A DNA stretch of 64,000 nt from Planococcus maitriensis (GCF_003289925.1 NZ_QLZQ01000001.1:248001-312000); one strand, 5' to 3'. Shown: positions 24,417-33,426, numbered from the stretch's first letter. Notes: generated by a model not told the origin, from the letters alone. Numbers and translations: made by a program.

Positions 24417-25397
24417 GTGAAAGCATGGCAAGTGAAAGAGCTCGGGGACCCGCAGCAGGCTTTGGCGATTGCAGAGTTGCCGGAGCCGATGCCTGGTGCC
24501 GGGGAAGCACTCATCAAAGTGGAAGCGGCGGCACTCAATTTTTTCGATATTCTGCAATGCCAGGGAAAATACCAGGAACGCCCGGAGCTCCCCTTTACCC
24601 CGGGGGCAGAAATTGCCGGAACGATCGAAGCACTCGGTGAAAGCACACAAGGCGAAATCGGCCAACGCGTCCTCGCGACGCCGATGCTGCCAAGCGGCGG
24701 CCTTGCCGAATGGGCGGTCGTCAAACAGGAAGGGATCTTCCCGATTCCGGATGAGCTGTCCTATGCGGAAGCGGCAGCGCTGTTCATCACGTATCAAACA
24801 GCCTATTTCGCCCTGCATCGCTCAGGCCATTTGAAAAAGGGAGAAGTATTGCTCGTCCATGCCGCATCGGGCGGTGTCGGCTCGGCCGCGGTCCAGCTCG
24901 GCAAAGCGGCAGGCGCGACCGTCATCGCGACCGCCGGAAGCGAGGACAAGCTTGCGGTATGCAAAGAACTTGGAGCGGACATCGTCATCAATTACCGCGA
25001 AGAGGATTTCGTCCCGAAAGTGAAAGAAGCGACCGGTGGCAAAGGGGCGGATGTCATTTTCGACCCTGTCGGGGGTGACACCTTCGACCGGTCGAGAAAA
25101 TGCATCGCCTTTGAAGGGCGTATCTTGGTGATCGGTTTTGCCGGAGGACGGATCGCCGATGCACCGACCAATCATGCCTTGATCAAAAATTACTCGATTG
25201 TCGGCGTCCATTTCGGCTTGTTCCGCAATTTGATGCCGGACCAAGTGATGAAAGCCCATCACGAGTTGATGGCGCTGTATAAGGAAGGGGCTATCAAGCC
25301 GCTCATCTATAAAGAATTCGCATTCGATGAAGTCGTCGATGCACTCGATCAGCTCGGCAGCCGAAAAACATACGGGAAATTAGTCGTTACACCATAA
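24417..25397 (+). CDS. Zinc-independent MDR-family NADPH:quinone reductase / enoyl reductase
   Basis: 326 residues from a GTG nine bases after GGAAGGAG. Two earlier GTG codons sit in or beside the ribosome site. The catalytic GroES-like half (1-120) has no zinc-binding cysteine pattern. The nucleotide-binding half has VHAASGGVGSAAVQLGKAAG, followed by GADIVINYREEDF. Members reduce quinones, or the double bond of enoyl-CoA or enones, with NADPH. In this cluster an acyl-chain reductase role is plausible. It sits between the ACAD and an enoyl-CoA hydratase, 33 and 14 bases from them. Confidence 0.87.
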   Translation: MKAWQVKELGDPQQALAIAELPEPMPGAGEALIKVEAAALNFFDILQCQGKYQERPELPFTPGAEIAGTIEALGESTQGEIGQRVLATPMLPSGGLAEWAVVKQEGIFPIPDELSYAEAAALFITYQTAYFALHRSGHLKKGEVLLVHAASGGVGSAAVQLGKAAGATVIATAGSEDKLAVCKELGADIVINYREEDFVPKVKEATGGKGADVIFDPVGGDTFDRSRKCIAFEGRILVIGFAGGRIADAPTNHALIKNYSIVGVHFGLFRNLMPDQVMKAHHELMALYKEGAIKPLIYKEFAFDEVVDALDQLGSRKTYGKLVVTP

Positions 25398-25411
25398 AGG
25401 GGGGAAAGCCT

Positions 25412-26188
25412 ATGGGAAATCTCGTCCAAACAGAAATGAACGGATCCATCGCACGTCTGCGTATGAACCGGCCGGATAAACTCAACGCATTGTCTCGGGA
25501 GATGGTCGAAGAAATGCTCGCCGCTCTCAAGCAATTGGAAAGGGATCCGGCAGTGAAAGCGATCGTCCTCTCAGGGGAAGGGAAAGCATTTTCTGCAGGA
25601 GGCGATATTGCATCGATGAAAGAATTGGACAGCGCGCATGAAGTTGCTGAATGGATCGATTTTGTCTCCAGCTTGTCGAAGGCCTTGATGGACAGCGATA
25701 AACCCATCATCGCCGCTGTTCACGGTTACGCTGCAGGAGCGGGCTTCAGCTTGGCGCTTGCCGCGGACTTCATCGTGGCAGACGAAGACGCGAAATTCGC
25801 TTTGAGCTTCTCGAATATCGGCCTCATTCCCGACCTCGGGCTCATCAAAGCGCTTCGCAAACGGATCAGCCCGCCGCTCGCCAAAGAGTGGATCGCATCC
25901 GCAAAAGTGGTCAGTGCACAAGAAGCTGAACATCACGGTTTGATCAATCGCGTCTCGAGCGGGGATGCCGGCCAGGCCGCTGTGGAGTTTGCGGAATTTC
26001 TTGCTAAAGGGCCCGCCATCAGCAATAAATACGTCAAGTACCTGGTCAACCATTTGGATGAATTGCCGCAGGAAGCGGCCTTCATGCAGGAGAATCTCAT
26101 CCAGGCACTGCTTCTCCAGACCGAAGACCATAAAGAAGGCATCGCTGCTTTCTTCGAAAAGCGCAAACCTGAATTCCAAGGGAAATGA
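25412..26188 (+). CDS. Enoyl-CoA hydratase/isomerase family protein
   Basis: 258 residues of crotonase fold. The oxyanion-hole segments are GKAFSAGGDIASM and AAVHGYAAGAGFSLALAAD. The catalytic positions near SNIGLIPDLG lack the standard glutamate pair of a hydratase, so an isomerase or another crotonase reaction is possible. It ends HKEGIAAFFEKRKPEFQGK, a normal family terminus. It follows the MDR gene by 14 bases behind a GGGGGG-type ribosome site. A cre-like site begins one base after its stop codon. Confidence 0.87.
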   Translation: MGNLVQTEMNGSIARLRMNRPDKLNALSREMVEEMLAALKQLERDPAVKAIVLSGEGKAFSAGGDIASMKELDSAHEVAEWIDFVSSLSKALMDSDKPIIAAVHGYAAGAGFSLALAADFIVADEDAKFALSFSNIGLIPDLGLIKALRKRISPPLAKEWIASAKVVSAQEAEHHGLINRVSSGDAGQAAVEFAEFLAKGPAISNKYVKYLVNHLDELPQEAAFMQENLIQALLLQTEDHKEGIAAFFEKRKPEFQGK

Positions 26189-26202
26189 TGTAAGCGTTAC
26201 CA
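26189..26202 (+). promoter_or_regulatory. Candidate CcpA (cre) site before the TRAP transporter
   Basis: TGTAAGCGTTACCA matches TGWNANCGNTNWCA at all but one position. It lies between the crotonase stop and dctP, a natural place for carbon catabolite repression of uptake. Confidence 0.55.
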
Positions 26203-26245
26203 TTTGATGCGGCCACGGCACAAAAACCGGACGGAGGTATTTTCT

Positions 26246-27358
26246 ATGAAAAAACACGGTTCTCGCTATTTAGCAGCAGGTGCAGCAATGACCCTTCTAC
26301 TTGCAGGATGCGGCGGCGGAGATTCTGCCGGCGGCGGTTCGGAAGGGGAAACGATCACGCTTCGCGCAGCCACGGGATTAAGTGCGCAGCACGCATGGTG
26401 GGAAGCTTCGATGGTCCCCTGGATGGATCGGGTCGAAGAATTGACGGATGGCCAAGTGCAATTTGAAACTTTCACTGGCGGGGAATTGGTTTCGGTTCCG
26501 GATGAAGGCGACGCCCTTCAAAGCGGGACGGTCGACGTCGCGTTGGTCTTGCCGATCTATCAGCCGGACCAATTCCCGATGGCCGAAGTGACGATGTTGC
26601 CGCTTAACCATTCCGATACCTTGATCGCTTCAAATGCCTGGAAAAAGCTTTTGGAGAGCGAGGAAGAACTGGCGGATGGCCAAACTTATAGTGAAATGCA
26701 ATTCGGCGATTTTAAAGTTTTCCCGGTTTCGACCACACAGGAATATTCGATATCCACAACAGGGCATGAATTCAATTCGGTCAGTGATGTCGAAGGCACA
26801 TCCCTTCGCACGCCTTCCCGCATCCACGAAATGTATGCCGCGAAAACCGGCATCAACAGCGTGACCATGCCAGCTGTCGAAATCTACGATGCCCTCAGCC
26901 GCGGCACGTTCGAAGGCGCATTCTACAGCATCGCCGACTGGACCGGATACGGCTTCCAGGATTTGTTCCGCTATACGGTCACGGGCATCAACTTCGGCCA
27001 TTTCAATGCATTTATCGGCATGAGCCAAAGCCGATGGGATGAACTCCCGGAAAATGTCCAGGAAGCGATGACTCAGGCCAATGAGGACATTTTCGAAGCC
27101 GGCGCACAGGAATGGATGGACCGTGCTGAAGCGATCATCCCTGAAAATGAAGAAAATGGCGGGAAGTTCGTCGAGTTCAGTGAATTGGACCAGGAAGTAC
27201 AGGACCACTTCAATACAGGGATTGAAGACACATGGACAGATTACGCAAAACTTCTGGAAGACAATGGGCTGCCGGGCAACGAAGTGGTCAAAATGTGGAG
27301 AGATCTCTTGATTGAAGAAGGTGGAGAAGTGCCGGAAGCGGTCATGAATTTGGAATAA
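26246..27358 (+). CDS. dctP: TRAP transporter solute-binding lipoprotein DctP
   Basis: 370 residues from the ATG after GGACGGAGG. A signal peptide ends at LLLAGC with lipid-anchored C22, followed by a Gly/Ser linker. The DctP fold is indicated by SAQHAWWEASMVPWMDRVEELTDG-type opening segments and by the conserved arginine in TSLRTPSRIHEMY, which binds the ligand carboxylate. It should capture an organic acid outside the membrane and deliver it to DctQM. The ligand is unknown, but acid-CoA catabolism around it suggests a carboxylate or hydroxyacid. A hairpin terminator separates it from dctM. Confidence 0.9.
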   Translation: MKKHGSRYLAAGAAMTLLLAGCGGGDSAGGGSEGETITLRAATGLSAQHAWWEASMVPWMDRVEELTDGQVQFETFTGGELVSVPDEGDALQSGTVDVALVLPIYQPDQFPMAEVTMLPLNHSDTLIASNAWKKLLESEEELADGQTYSEMQFGDFKVFPVSTTQEYSISTTGHEFNSVSDVEGTSLRTPSRIHEMYAAKTGINSVTMPAVEIYDALSRGTFEGAFYSIADWTGYGFQDLFRYTVTGINFGHFNAFIGMSQSRWDELPENVQEAMTQANEDIFEAGAQEWMDRAEAIIPENEENGGKFVEFSELDQEVQDHFNTGIEDTWTDYAKLLEDNGLPGNEVVKMWRDLLIEEGGEVPEAVMNLE

Positions 27359-27369
27359 GCAAGCAAGAA

Positions 27370-27406
27370 GAGGATAGCGCATTGAGGTGTCGCGTATCCT
27401 CTTTTT
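27370..27406 (+). terminator. Intra-operon terminator/attenuator between dctP and dctM
   Basis: GAGGATA-GCG pairs with CGC-g-TATCCTC, followed by TTTTT. It probably lets the binding protein be made in excess over the permease subunits. Confidence 0.65.
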
Positions 27407-27433
27407 CCATAATGGAGGCAAGGAGGCCAGAGA

Positions 27434-28756
27434 ATGGACAATTTACTGGTTATTGGAATCATTTTGGCCATGATGATCATTTTGCTGCTGGCGGGGCTGT
27501 ATATCCACTCCGTTCTGCTGGCGAGCGGCATCATCGGGCTGATTCTTTTGGAAGGGTTCGGCATTCTGCCCGGTCTTCTCGGCAATGAACCGTTCAACCG
27601 TGTGGCCAGTTATACTTTGACGACCATCCCATTGTTTGTGTTGATGGCACAATTCATCCTGCAATCTGGGCTCGTCCAGGACATCTTTTACATGGTTCAT
27701 AAAGTATCAAAAGGAAAGAACAGTTTACTTGGCATCCTGACCTTGATTATCGGCGGGTTGTTGGGGGCGGTTTCGGGATCCGGGACAGCCACTTCCGCAT
27801 CGCTCGGCCAGGTCGCCATCCCGGAACTGCGCAAGCACGGTTACAGTGCGCCGCTCGCCGGTGCGGTCGCCGCTTCCGGCGGGTCGCTCTCAGGGATCAT
27901 CCCGCCGAGCATCATCCTGATCCTTTACGGGGTCGCGACCGAAACGCCGGTCGGAAGTTTGTTCGTCGGCGCCTTCATCCCCGGGATTTTGACGATGCTG
28001 GTGTTTATCGCTGTCATGCTCGTCTATTTCCAATTGGGCAAAAAGAAACAGCATGCCGCACAGGAAGAAATGATCGGAGAAGCGGCGACGCAAGAGAAGG
28101 TGCCCGCCATTCGCTTGATCATCGCCAGCGTCATTGCCGTTGCAATCGTCTTCATCATCTTCGGGGGGATTTATACAGGCGTCTTCACGCCGACGGAAGC
28201 GGGTGCTGTCGGGGCCTTTGTCGGGTTGATTGCGGCATTTCTATTGGGCAAAGTGAACTTCGCGTTCTTTAAAACTTCTTTGATTGAAACGGTGAAGCTG
28301 ACAGGGATGGTCATGATCATCATGATCGGCGCGCAGATTTTCGGCCGATTTGTTTCCCTTTCGCTGCTGCCGAGGCGTTTGATCGAGTTGATCGAACCAA
28401 TCATGGACACGCCGGTGCTCGTGCTGATCGTCATTTCCATCGTCTTGTTCATCATGTTCATGTTCATTGAAGGCGCAGCCGTCATTTTGATGTCGATTCC
28501 GGTGGTCCTGCCGATCATTCAAGAGCTGCAAGTCGATATATTATGGTTCGGTGTATTTGTTTCAGTCATCTGTACGATCGGATTGATCACCCCTCCGGTC
28601 GGGTTAAGCGTCTACGCAGTCGCCGGTGTCAGTGGCATCAACTCAGGTTCGATTTTCCGCCTGACGACGGTCTTTGCTTTGGTGGCGATGGCGGTCGTGA
28701 CAGGGTTGATGATCGCATTCCCGGGCCTTGCCACTTGGCTGCCGAATTCAATGTAG
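27434..28756 (+). CDS. dctM: TRAP transporter large permease DctM
   Basis: 440 residues with about 12 hydrophobic helices. SGSGTATSASLGQVAIPELRK and GVKPLGA-like SGIIPPSIILILYG segments are DctM landmarks, and TPTEAGAVGAFVGL follows. It forms the ion-coupled channel of the TRAP system with DctQ. The gene order here is P-M-Q instead of the more common P-Q-M. AAGGAGG lies before the ATG, and dctQ starts 16 bases downstream. Confidence 0.9.
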   Translation: MDNLLVIGIILAMMIILLLAGLYIHSVLLASGIIGLILLEGFGILPGLLGNEPFNRVASYTLTTIPLFVLMAQFILQSGLVQDIFYMVHKVSKGKNSLLGILTLIIGGLLGAVSGSGTATSASLGQVAIPELRKHGYSAPLAGAVAASGGSLSGIIPPSIILILYGVATETPVGSLFVGAFIPGILTMLVFIAVMLVYFQLGKKKQHAAQEEMIGEAATQEKVPAIRLIIASVIAVAIVFIIFGGIYTGVFTPTEAGAVGAFVGLIAAFLLGKVNFAFFKTSLIETVKLTGMVMIIMIGAQIFGRFVSLSLLPRRLIELIEPIMDTPVLVLIVISIVLFIMFMFIEGAAVILMSIPVVLPIIQELQVDILWFGVFVSVICTIGLITPPVGLSVYAVAGVSGINSGSIFRLTTVFALVAMAVVTGLMIAFPGLATWLPNSM

Positions 28757-28771
28757 GAAATGGAGGGAAGC

Positions 28772-29320
28772 ATGATGAAAGGTGTATGGAAAGCGTATCG
28801 GCTTTTTCATTATTTAAAGCTTATCGGCATTTGGATCAGCGGCATCGCCGTGGTGGCAATGATGTTATTGATCGTCTATGACGTGATGATGCGAACGCTG
28901 TTCTCGAGTTCGATCCGCGGAGGGTTTGAGATCATCCAGAACTATATGATGCCATTGGTCGTTTTCCCGGGTCTCGCTTATGTCTATTCTTCCGGCGTCT
29001 TGCCGAAGATGGATTTGCTGCTTGACCGTTTCGGGGCAGGCATGCAAAAAGTGATCATCCTGCTGATGATTCTGCTGGAGCTTTTCGTCCTGGTGCTGAT
29101 CGTCCAGTTCAGCTGGGCTTACGCAATGGACGGGCTCGAGAGGGAAATTGCATTCCCGGCGGCAGGAACACTGTATCCGCTGTATCCATTTTTCTTCTTG
29201 ATCCCGATTGCCTTCGGAATGATTGTCATTGAAAACCTGTTCATCCTGATCCGGAACATACTGGAGAAAAAACCGAGCTTATTGATGGAAGAACCGAAAG
29301 GGCCAGTGGAGGATCTCTAA
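28772..29320 (+). CDS. dctQ: TRAP transporter small permease DctQ
   Basis: 182 residues with four hydrophobic helices at about 17-40, 55-75, 94-116 and 133-155, the DctQ layout, including LIVYDVMMRTLF in the first loop. It completes the tripartite transporter with DctP and DctM. The ATG at 28772 follows GGAGGG directly. An ATG at 28760 would place the ribosome site inside the gene. The next gene is a TetR regulator, 24 bases away. Confidence 0.87.
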   Translation: MMKGVWKAYRLFHYLKLIGIWISGIAVVAMMLLIVYDVMMRTLFSSSIRGGFEIIQNYMMPLVVFPGLAYVYSSGVLPKMDLLLDRFGAGMQKVIILLMILLELFVLVLIVQFSWAYAMDGLEREIAFPAAGTLYPLYPFFFLIPIAFGMIVIENLFILIRNILEKKPSLLMEEPKGPVEDL

Positions 29321-29344
29321 AAAAACAGTAAATGAGGGAGTGGA

Positions 29345-29938
29345 ATGAATCTACGTGAACGAAAAGCAGCGAAGAAACGGGAAGATATCCTTCGTTCAGC
29401 CAGTTTGGTCATTTCACGGCAGGGCTATCACAACGCAACGATGGAAGACATTGCCGCGGAATTATTGATGACAAAAGGGGCGCTCTATTATTACTTCAAA
29501 AACAAGGAAGAATTATTGTACCGCTGCCACGACCTGATCTTGACGGAAGCGAAAGAAAAGATGGAAGGGATTGTGCGGATGGATGTCTCTTGCGAGGAAA
29601 AAATGCGCATGGCTTTGCGCCACCACATCGAAGTGGCGATCCGCGAAAAGGAAGTCTTCAATTTGATCGTCAAACCCGAAACGACCTTTTCACAGGACAA
29701 TATCCCGGAAATCATCAAAAAACGCGATGAATACGCAGGGCTCTTTGACCGGATCATCGATGAAGGCGTCGAAAGCGGGGAATTCGAAGTGCCGGAAAAG
29801 AAAATGGCGCGCATGATCATCTTGGGGGCCACCAACTGGATACAAGTATGGTATTCGCCTGAAGGCAAGTATTCGCCTGAAGATGTGGAAGAGATCTATG
29901 CTGGGCAATTATTGAAGATGCTGAGGAAAATATCCTGA
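29345..29938 (+). CDS. TetR-family transcriptional regulator
   Basis: 197 residues. The N-terminal helix-turn-helix (about 10-56) contains GYHNATMEDIAAELLMTKGALYYYFKNKEELL in the standard TetR arrangement. The rest is an all-helical ligand-binding domain. TetR proteins beside acyl-CoA catabolic genes (FadR, KstR2, LiuR-like) usually repress until an acyl-CoA ligand binds. It is the only DNA-binding regulator inside the 21.5-45 kb catabolic region and is the natural candidate to control it. No repeated operator could be picked out with certainty. Confidence 0.88.
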   Translation: MNLRERKAAKKREDILRSASLVISRQGYHNATMEDIAAELLMTKGALYYYFKNKEELLYRCHDLILTEAKEKMEGIVRMDVSCEEKMRMALRHHIEVAIREKEVFNLIVKPETTFSQDNIPEIIKKRDEYAGLFDRIIDEGVESGEFEVPEKKMARMIILGATNWIQVWYSPEGKYSPEDVEEIYAGQLLKMLRKIS

Positions 29939-29956
29939 TTTGAAGGAATTGATGGA

Positions 29957-30700
29957 ATGAGAAAAATACATGTCATTACCCAAAAGGAAGCGGTGAGGGA
30001 AGAACGGCTTGTGGGATGCACAGCCGCTGTGATCGACGTGTTCCTGGCGACATCGACGATCATTTTCCTATTGGACCGCAATTACGAGCCGGTGCATGCG
30101 GTTCTCGGAAGCGAGCAGGCGTTAGAGCTGTCGAAGCTGCAGGAGGCTGAGCATCTATTGCTCGGCGAGTCGAAAGGCGAAGGGCTCGAGGGCTTTGATT
30201 ATCCTGATCCCTGCGCGCTGGAATACAGTGCGGAGCGGCAGGCAGCCATCATTTGTTCGACGAACGGCACGATCGCCATCGAAAAAGCGAAAGAGGCAAA
30301 GAAATTATACATCTCCTCGTTGGTGAATGGGCATCGTGTAGCTGAGCGCATCCACCAGGAACAGGATGGCTCATCGATTGTGCTCATCTGCTCGGGAAAT
30401 GACGACCGTTTCTCGATGGAAGATTTCATCGGTGCCGGCCAATTGGCTGATCATCTGGCTAACTGGGGAAGCTATGAACTGTCAGATGCTGCGAAGCTGG
30501 CCCGGAAAGCTTACCGCAGTTCTCTGGCGGAAAGGTTCAATGAATTGCTGGACAGTGAGACGGCGGATTTGCTCAAGCGCTTTAATTTTCCTGAAGCGGC
30601 AGAATTCATCATCCGCCAACATGAACAGCTGGATGTGGTGCCGGTCTATAAAGACGGCATGATTGTCAAAGAACTCGAACAAGTGAGAAATGGTGAATAA
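29957..30700 (+). CDS. ComB-family (2-phosphosulfolactate phosphatase-like) phosphatase
   Basis: 247 residues. AAVIDVFLATSTI with D27 and the STNGT segment in AIICSTNGTIAIEKAKEAK are characteristic of the ComB family of Mg-dependent phosphatases. The founding member removes phosphate from 2-phosphosulfolactate in coenzyme M synthesis. Bacterial relatives are often of unknown substrate. Its position between the TetR regulator and an enoyl-CoA hydratase, in a cluster with an APH-type kinase, suggests action on a phosphorylated organic acid of this pathway. That is inference. Confidence 0.75.
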   Translation: MRKIHVITQKEAVREERLVGCTAAVIDVFLATSTIIFLLDRNYEPVHAVLGSEQALELSKLQEAEHLLLGESKGEGLEGFDYPDPCALEYSAERQAAIICSTNGTIAIEKAKEAKKLYISSLVNGHRVAERIHQEQDGSSIVLICSGNDDRFSMEDFIGAGQLADHLANWGSYELSDAAKLARKAYRSSLAERFNELLDSETADLLKRFNFPEAAEFIIRQHEQLDVVPVYKDGMIVKELEQVRNGE

Positions 30701-30712
30701 AGGAGGAACCCT

Positions 30713-31495
30713 ATGGCGAAGCAGTGGGATTCTGTGAGTGTGGAGATAAATGATGCCATCGGAGTGGTCACTCTCGACCACCAGCCGCTCAATGTATTGA
30801 GCGATGCAGTTTTGGATCAGCTGGAACAAGCGATTGATGCGCTGCAGGAAACAGAGGTGCGGGCGGTCGTGCTGCGCTCGGCAAGTGCCAAGGCATTCGC
30901 TGCCGGTGCGGATATCAGCCAATTCCCGGAGTTGACTAAAATGAGCGGCATCGAATTGGTGGAAAAAGGAAAGCGGATTTTCGACAAGCTGACGGAAGGG
31001 AAAGCCCCTGTCATCTGCGCAGTCCATGGCCTGGCGCTCGGTGCAGGGCTGGAACTGGCACTTGCCTGTGACATGCGCGTCGCCGAAGAGAACGCGAAAA
31101 TGGGGCTGCCTGAAACTGGTTTGGGCATATTGCCTGGATACGGCGGAACACAGCGGCTTTCCCGTCTGGTCGGACCCGGAAAAGCCAAGGAGCTCGTCCT
31201 CTCAGGAGTCTGGCTCAACGGGCAGGAAGCATACGAAGCAAAACTCGTCGAGCGGGTGGTGCCAGAAGGGCAAGCGTTCGAAACGGCTTATGCGATGGCG
31301 GAACAAATCGCCGGAAAAGGGCCGCTTGCTATCGCCTTCGCGAAAGAAGCGATCGATGAAGGTTTGGATTTGCCGCTGCCCGAAGCGCAATTTCTGGAAA
31401 CGCGGATGTTCGCGAAGCTAGTGGGAACAGAGGATATGGATGAAGGTGTCAAAGCTTTCAATGAAAAGCGTAAACCGAATTTCACAGGCAAATGA
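30713..31495 (+). CDS. Enoyl-CoA hydratase
   Basis: 260 residues of crotonase fold. The oxyanion-hole loops are AKAFAAGADISQF and AVHGLALGAGLELALACD. The catalytic glutamate region MGLPETGLGILPGYGGTQRL is intact, so true 2-enoyl-CoA hydration is likely, unlike the first crotonase of the cluster. It ends with KRKPNFTGK. AGGAGG lies before the ATG. The 3-hydroxyacyl-CoA dehydrogenase gene begins 16 bases downstream, giving the hydration and oxidation steps of a beta-oxidation round. Confidence 0.92.
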   Translation: MAKQWDSVSVEINDAIGVVTLDHQPLNVLSDAVLDQLEQAIDALQETEVRAVVLRSASAKAFAAGADISQFPELTKMSGIELVEKGKRIFDKLTEGKAPVICAVHGLALGAGLELALACDMRVAEENAKMGLPETGLGILPGYGGTQRLSRLVGPGKAKELVLSGVWLNGQEAYEAKLVERVVPEGQAFETAYAMAEQIAGKGPLAIAFAKEAIDEGLDLPLPEAQFLETRMFAKLVGTEDMDEGVKAFNEKRKPNFTGK

Positions 31496-31511
31496 TTAGG
31501 GGGATGGACAT

Positions 31512-32357
31512 ATGGAGCGATTGGCAGTAATCGGTGCTGGAACCATGGGGAATGGGATTGCACAGGTCGGGGCGGAAGGCGGCCTGGATGTCATTTTATA
31601 CGACGTCGATCCGGCAGGGCTGGAACGCGGGATGCAGCGCATCGATAAAACGCTGCGGCGTAACGTTGAAAAAGGGCGCATGACCGAAGAGCAGCGTGAA
31701 AGCGTATGGAATCGGATTCGTCCAAGCACGGAGATCAATGACTTGAAAGAGATGGATATCGTCATCGAAGCGATCATCGAAAAACTCGAGCCGAAAAAGG
31801 AATTATTCGAAAAGCTCGATGAGATCTGCAAAGCGGAGACGATTTTCGCGACGAATACTTCGGGGCTCAGCATTACAGAAATGGCCGCGAGTTCGGGCCG
31901 CAGCGCACAAGTTGTCGGCATGCATTTCTTCAACCCGGTGCCGATCATGAAACTGGTCGAAATCATCCGGGCCGAACAGACAAGCGACGAAACATTTGAC
32001 CGGGCGCATGAAATCGCGCAGCGTTTCAACAAGACCGCGATTTCCGTGAAGGAAGCGCCTTTGTTTGCGGTAAACCGGATCTTGACGCCGATGATCAACG
32101 AAGCGGTCTTTGTGTTGATGGAGGGAATCGCTTCAGCGGAAGACATCGATAAAGGCATGGAACTCGGCGCAAACCATCCGATCGGCCCGTTGGCGTTGGC
32201 TGATCTGATCGGGCTCGACACGATGCTGTTCGTGGCAGAAACACTTTACGAGGAAACGAAAGACTCGAAATACAGGCCGGCGCCTTTAATGAAACAATAC
32301 GTACGTGCCGGCAAGCTCGGCAGAAAGTCGGGAGAAGGATTCTTCAAATACGAATGA
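31512..32357 (+). CDS. 3-hydroxyacyl-CoA (3-hydroxybutyryl-CoA) dehydrogenase
   Basis: 281 residues, the short single-function form. The N-terminal NAD motif is AVIGAGTMGNGIAQ. The catalytic histidine is in GMHFFNPVPIMKLVEII, with the supporting serine and asparagine pattern TNTSGLS and NRILTPMINEA. It oxidises (S)-3-hydroxyacyl-CoA to the 3-oxo form with NAD. The kinase gene follows by 16 bases. Confidence 0.93.
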   Translation: MERLAVIGAGTMGNGIAQVGAEGGLDVILYDVDPAGLERGMQRIDKTLRRNVEKGRMTEEQRESVWNRIRPSTEINDLKEMDIVIEAIIEKLEPKKELFEKLDEICKAETIFATNTSGLSITEMAASSGRSAQVVGMHFFNPVPIMKLVEIIRAEQTSDETFDRAHEIAQRFNKTAISVKEAPLFAVNRILTPMINEAVFVLMEGIASAEDIDKGMELGANHPIGPLALADLIGLDTMLFVAETLYEETKDSKYRPAPLMKQYVRAGKLGRKSGEGFFKYE

Positions 32358-32373
32358 CATGGAGGGCATCAAT

Positions 32374-33426
32374 ATGAGCGATGCAACACCGAGAACGAAA
32401 AAAACACAGGAAGTCGATTGGGAGAAAGTCGAGCGGTTCCTGCGAAATGCAATGCCGGACTTGCCGGAAGGCGAGATGACAGTGCGCCAATTTTCGGAAG
32501 GTTATTCGAATCTCACGTACCTGCTGCAAATCGGGGACTGGGAAGGTGTATTGAGACGCCCGCCATTTGGGGAGATTCCGCCGAAAGCGCATGATATGGA
32601 GCGGGAATTCAAGATGCTTGAAAAAGTGCATCCCGTGTTTCCGCTTGCACCTGAACCCTACGTATATTGTGAAGATCCCGAAGTGATGGATAAGCATTTT
32701 TACGTCATGGAGAAAAAACAGGGGCTCGTCATCGATGAAGAACTTCCGGAAGTGTACGGGAGCCCGGAACAGGCAGGGCCAATTATTTCAAAGAATGTGA
32801 TTTCGACATTGGTCCAGCTGCAGGCAATCGATTATAAAGAAGCCGGCCTCGCCGATATGGGCAAACCGGAAGGATTCATGGAGCGCCAAGTGAAAGGTTG
32901 GATCAAACGCTATCATCACTCAAAAACCGATGACATCGAAGGCCTTGAAGAGCTGGAGCAATGGCTCACGGCGAATATCCCGGTCAATGAAGAAACGACG
33001 ATCGTCCACAATGATTTCAAATTGAACAATATGGTGATCGATGAAGAAAATCCGGGGCTTGCCACGGGCGTTCTCGATTGGGAATTGTCGACAATCGGCG
33101 ATCCGCTGAGCGATGTCGGCTCGACATTGGCTTACTGGGGACAGGCGGAAGACGCTGATATCGGCATCAACATCATCTCAAGCCAGCCAGGCTTTTACAG
33201 CCGCAAGGAATTCGTGGAAGAGTATGCGAAGCAAAGCGGGCGCGATGTGTCGAATATCAACTATTACCTAGCGTTCGGGTTCTATAAACTGGCAGGGATT
33301 TTGCAGCAAATATACTACCGCTGGAAAAACGGCGAAATTGAAGATGAGCGTTTCCGCCATTTGAATAAGGCAGTCGCGAACTTGATCGATATGGCGAACC
33401 GGACGCGCAGGGGCGAAGTGTTATGA
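32374..33426 (+). CDS. APH/choline-kinase-fold phosphotransferase, ACAD10/11 N-domain type
   Basis: 350 residues from the ATG after GGAGGGC. The kinase catalytic loop is VHNDFKLNN with H212, D214 and N219. The metal-binding aspartate is D235 in GVLDWELSTIGDPLSD. FSEGYSNLTYLL is the nucleotide-loop region. This is the family fused to the ACAD domain in ACAD10/11 and separate as LvaA in the Pseudomonas levulinate pathway, where it phosphorylates the 4-hydroxy group of an acyl-CoA. The antibiotic-kinase family name should not be taken as resistance. It lies directly after a hydroxyacyl-CoA dehydrogenase. Confidence 0.88.
   Translation: MSDATPRTKKTQEVDWEKVERFLRNAMPDLPEGEMTVRQFSEGYSNLTYLLQIGDWEGVLRRPPFGEIPPKAHDMEREFKMLEKVHPVFPLAPEPYVYCEDPEVMDKHFYVMEKKQGLVIDEELPEVYGSPEQAGPIISKNVISTLVQLQAIDYKEAGLADMGKPEGFMERQVKGWIKRYHHSKTDDIEGLEELEQWLTANIPVNEETTIVHNDFKLNNMVIDEENPGLATGVLDWELSTIGDPLSDVGSTLAYWGQAEDADIGINIISSQPGFYSRKEFVEEYAKQSGRDVSNINYYLAFGFYKLAGILQQIYYRWKNGEIEDERFRHLNKAVANLIDMANRTRRGEVL

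Noticed and set aside
31496-32221. 241-codon minus-strand open frame opposite the 3-hydroxyacyl-CoA dehydrogenase
   Set aside because: The sequence is serine/isoleucine-rich, typical of an antisense shadow, while the plus-strand protein has clear motifs.
32374-33426. Aminoglycoside resistance kinase
   Set aside because: The APH fold is shared, but the context and sequence type fit the ACAD10/11-associated kinase, not an antibiotic-modifying enzyme.
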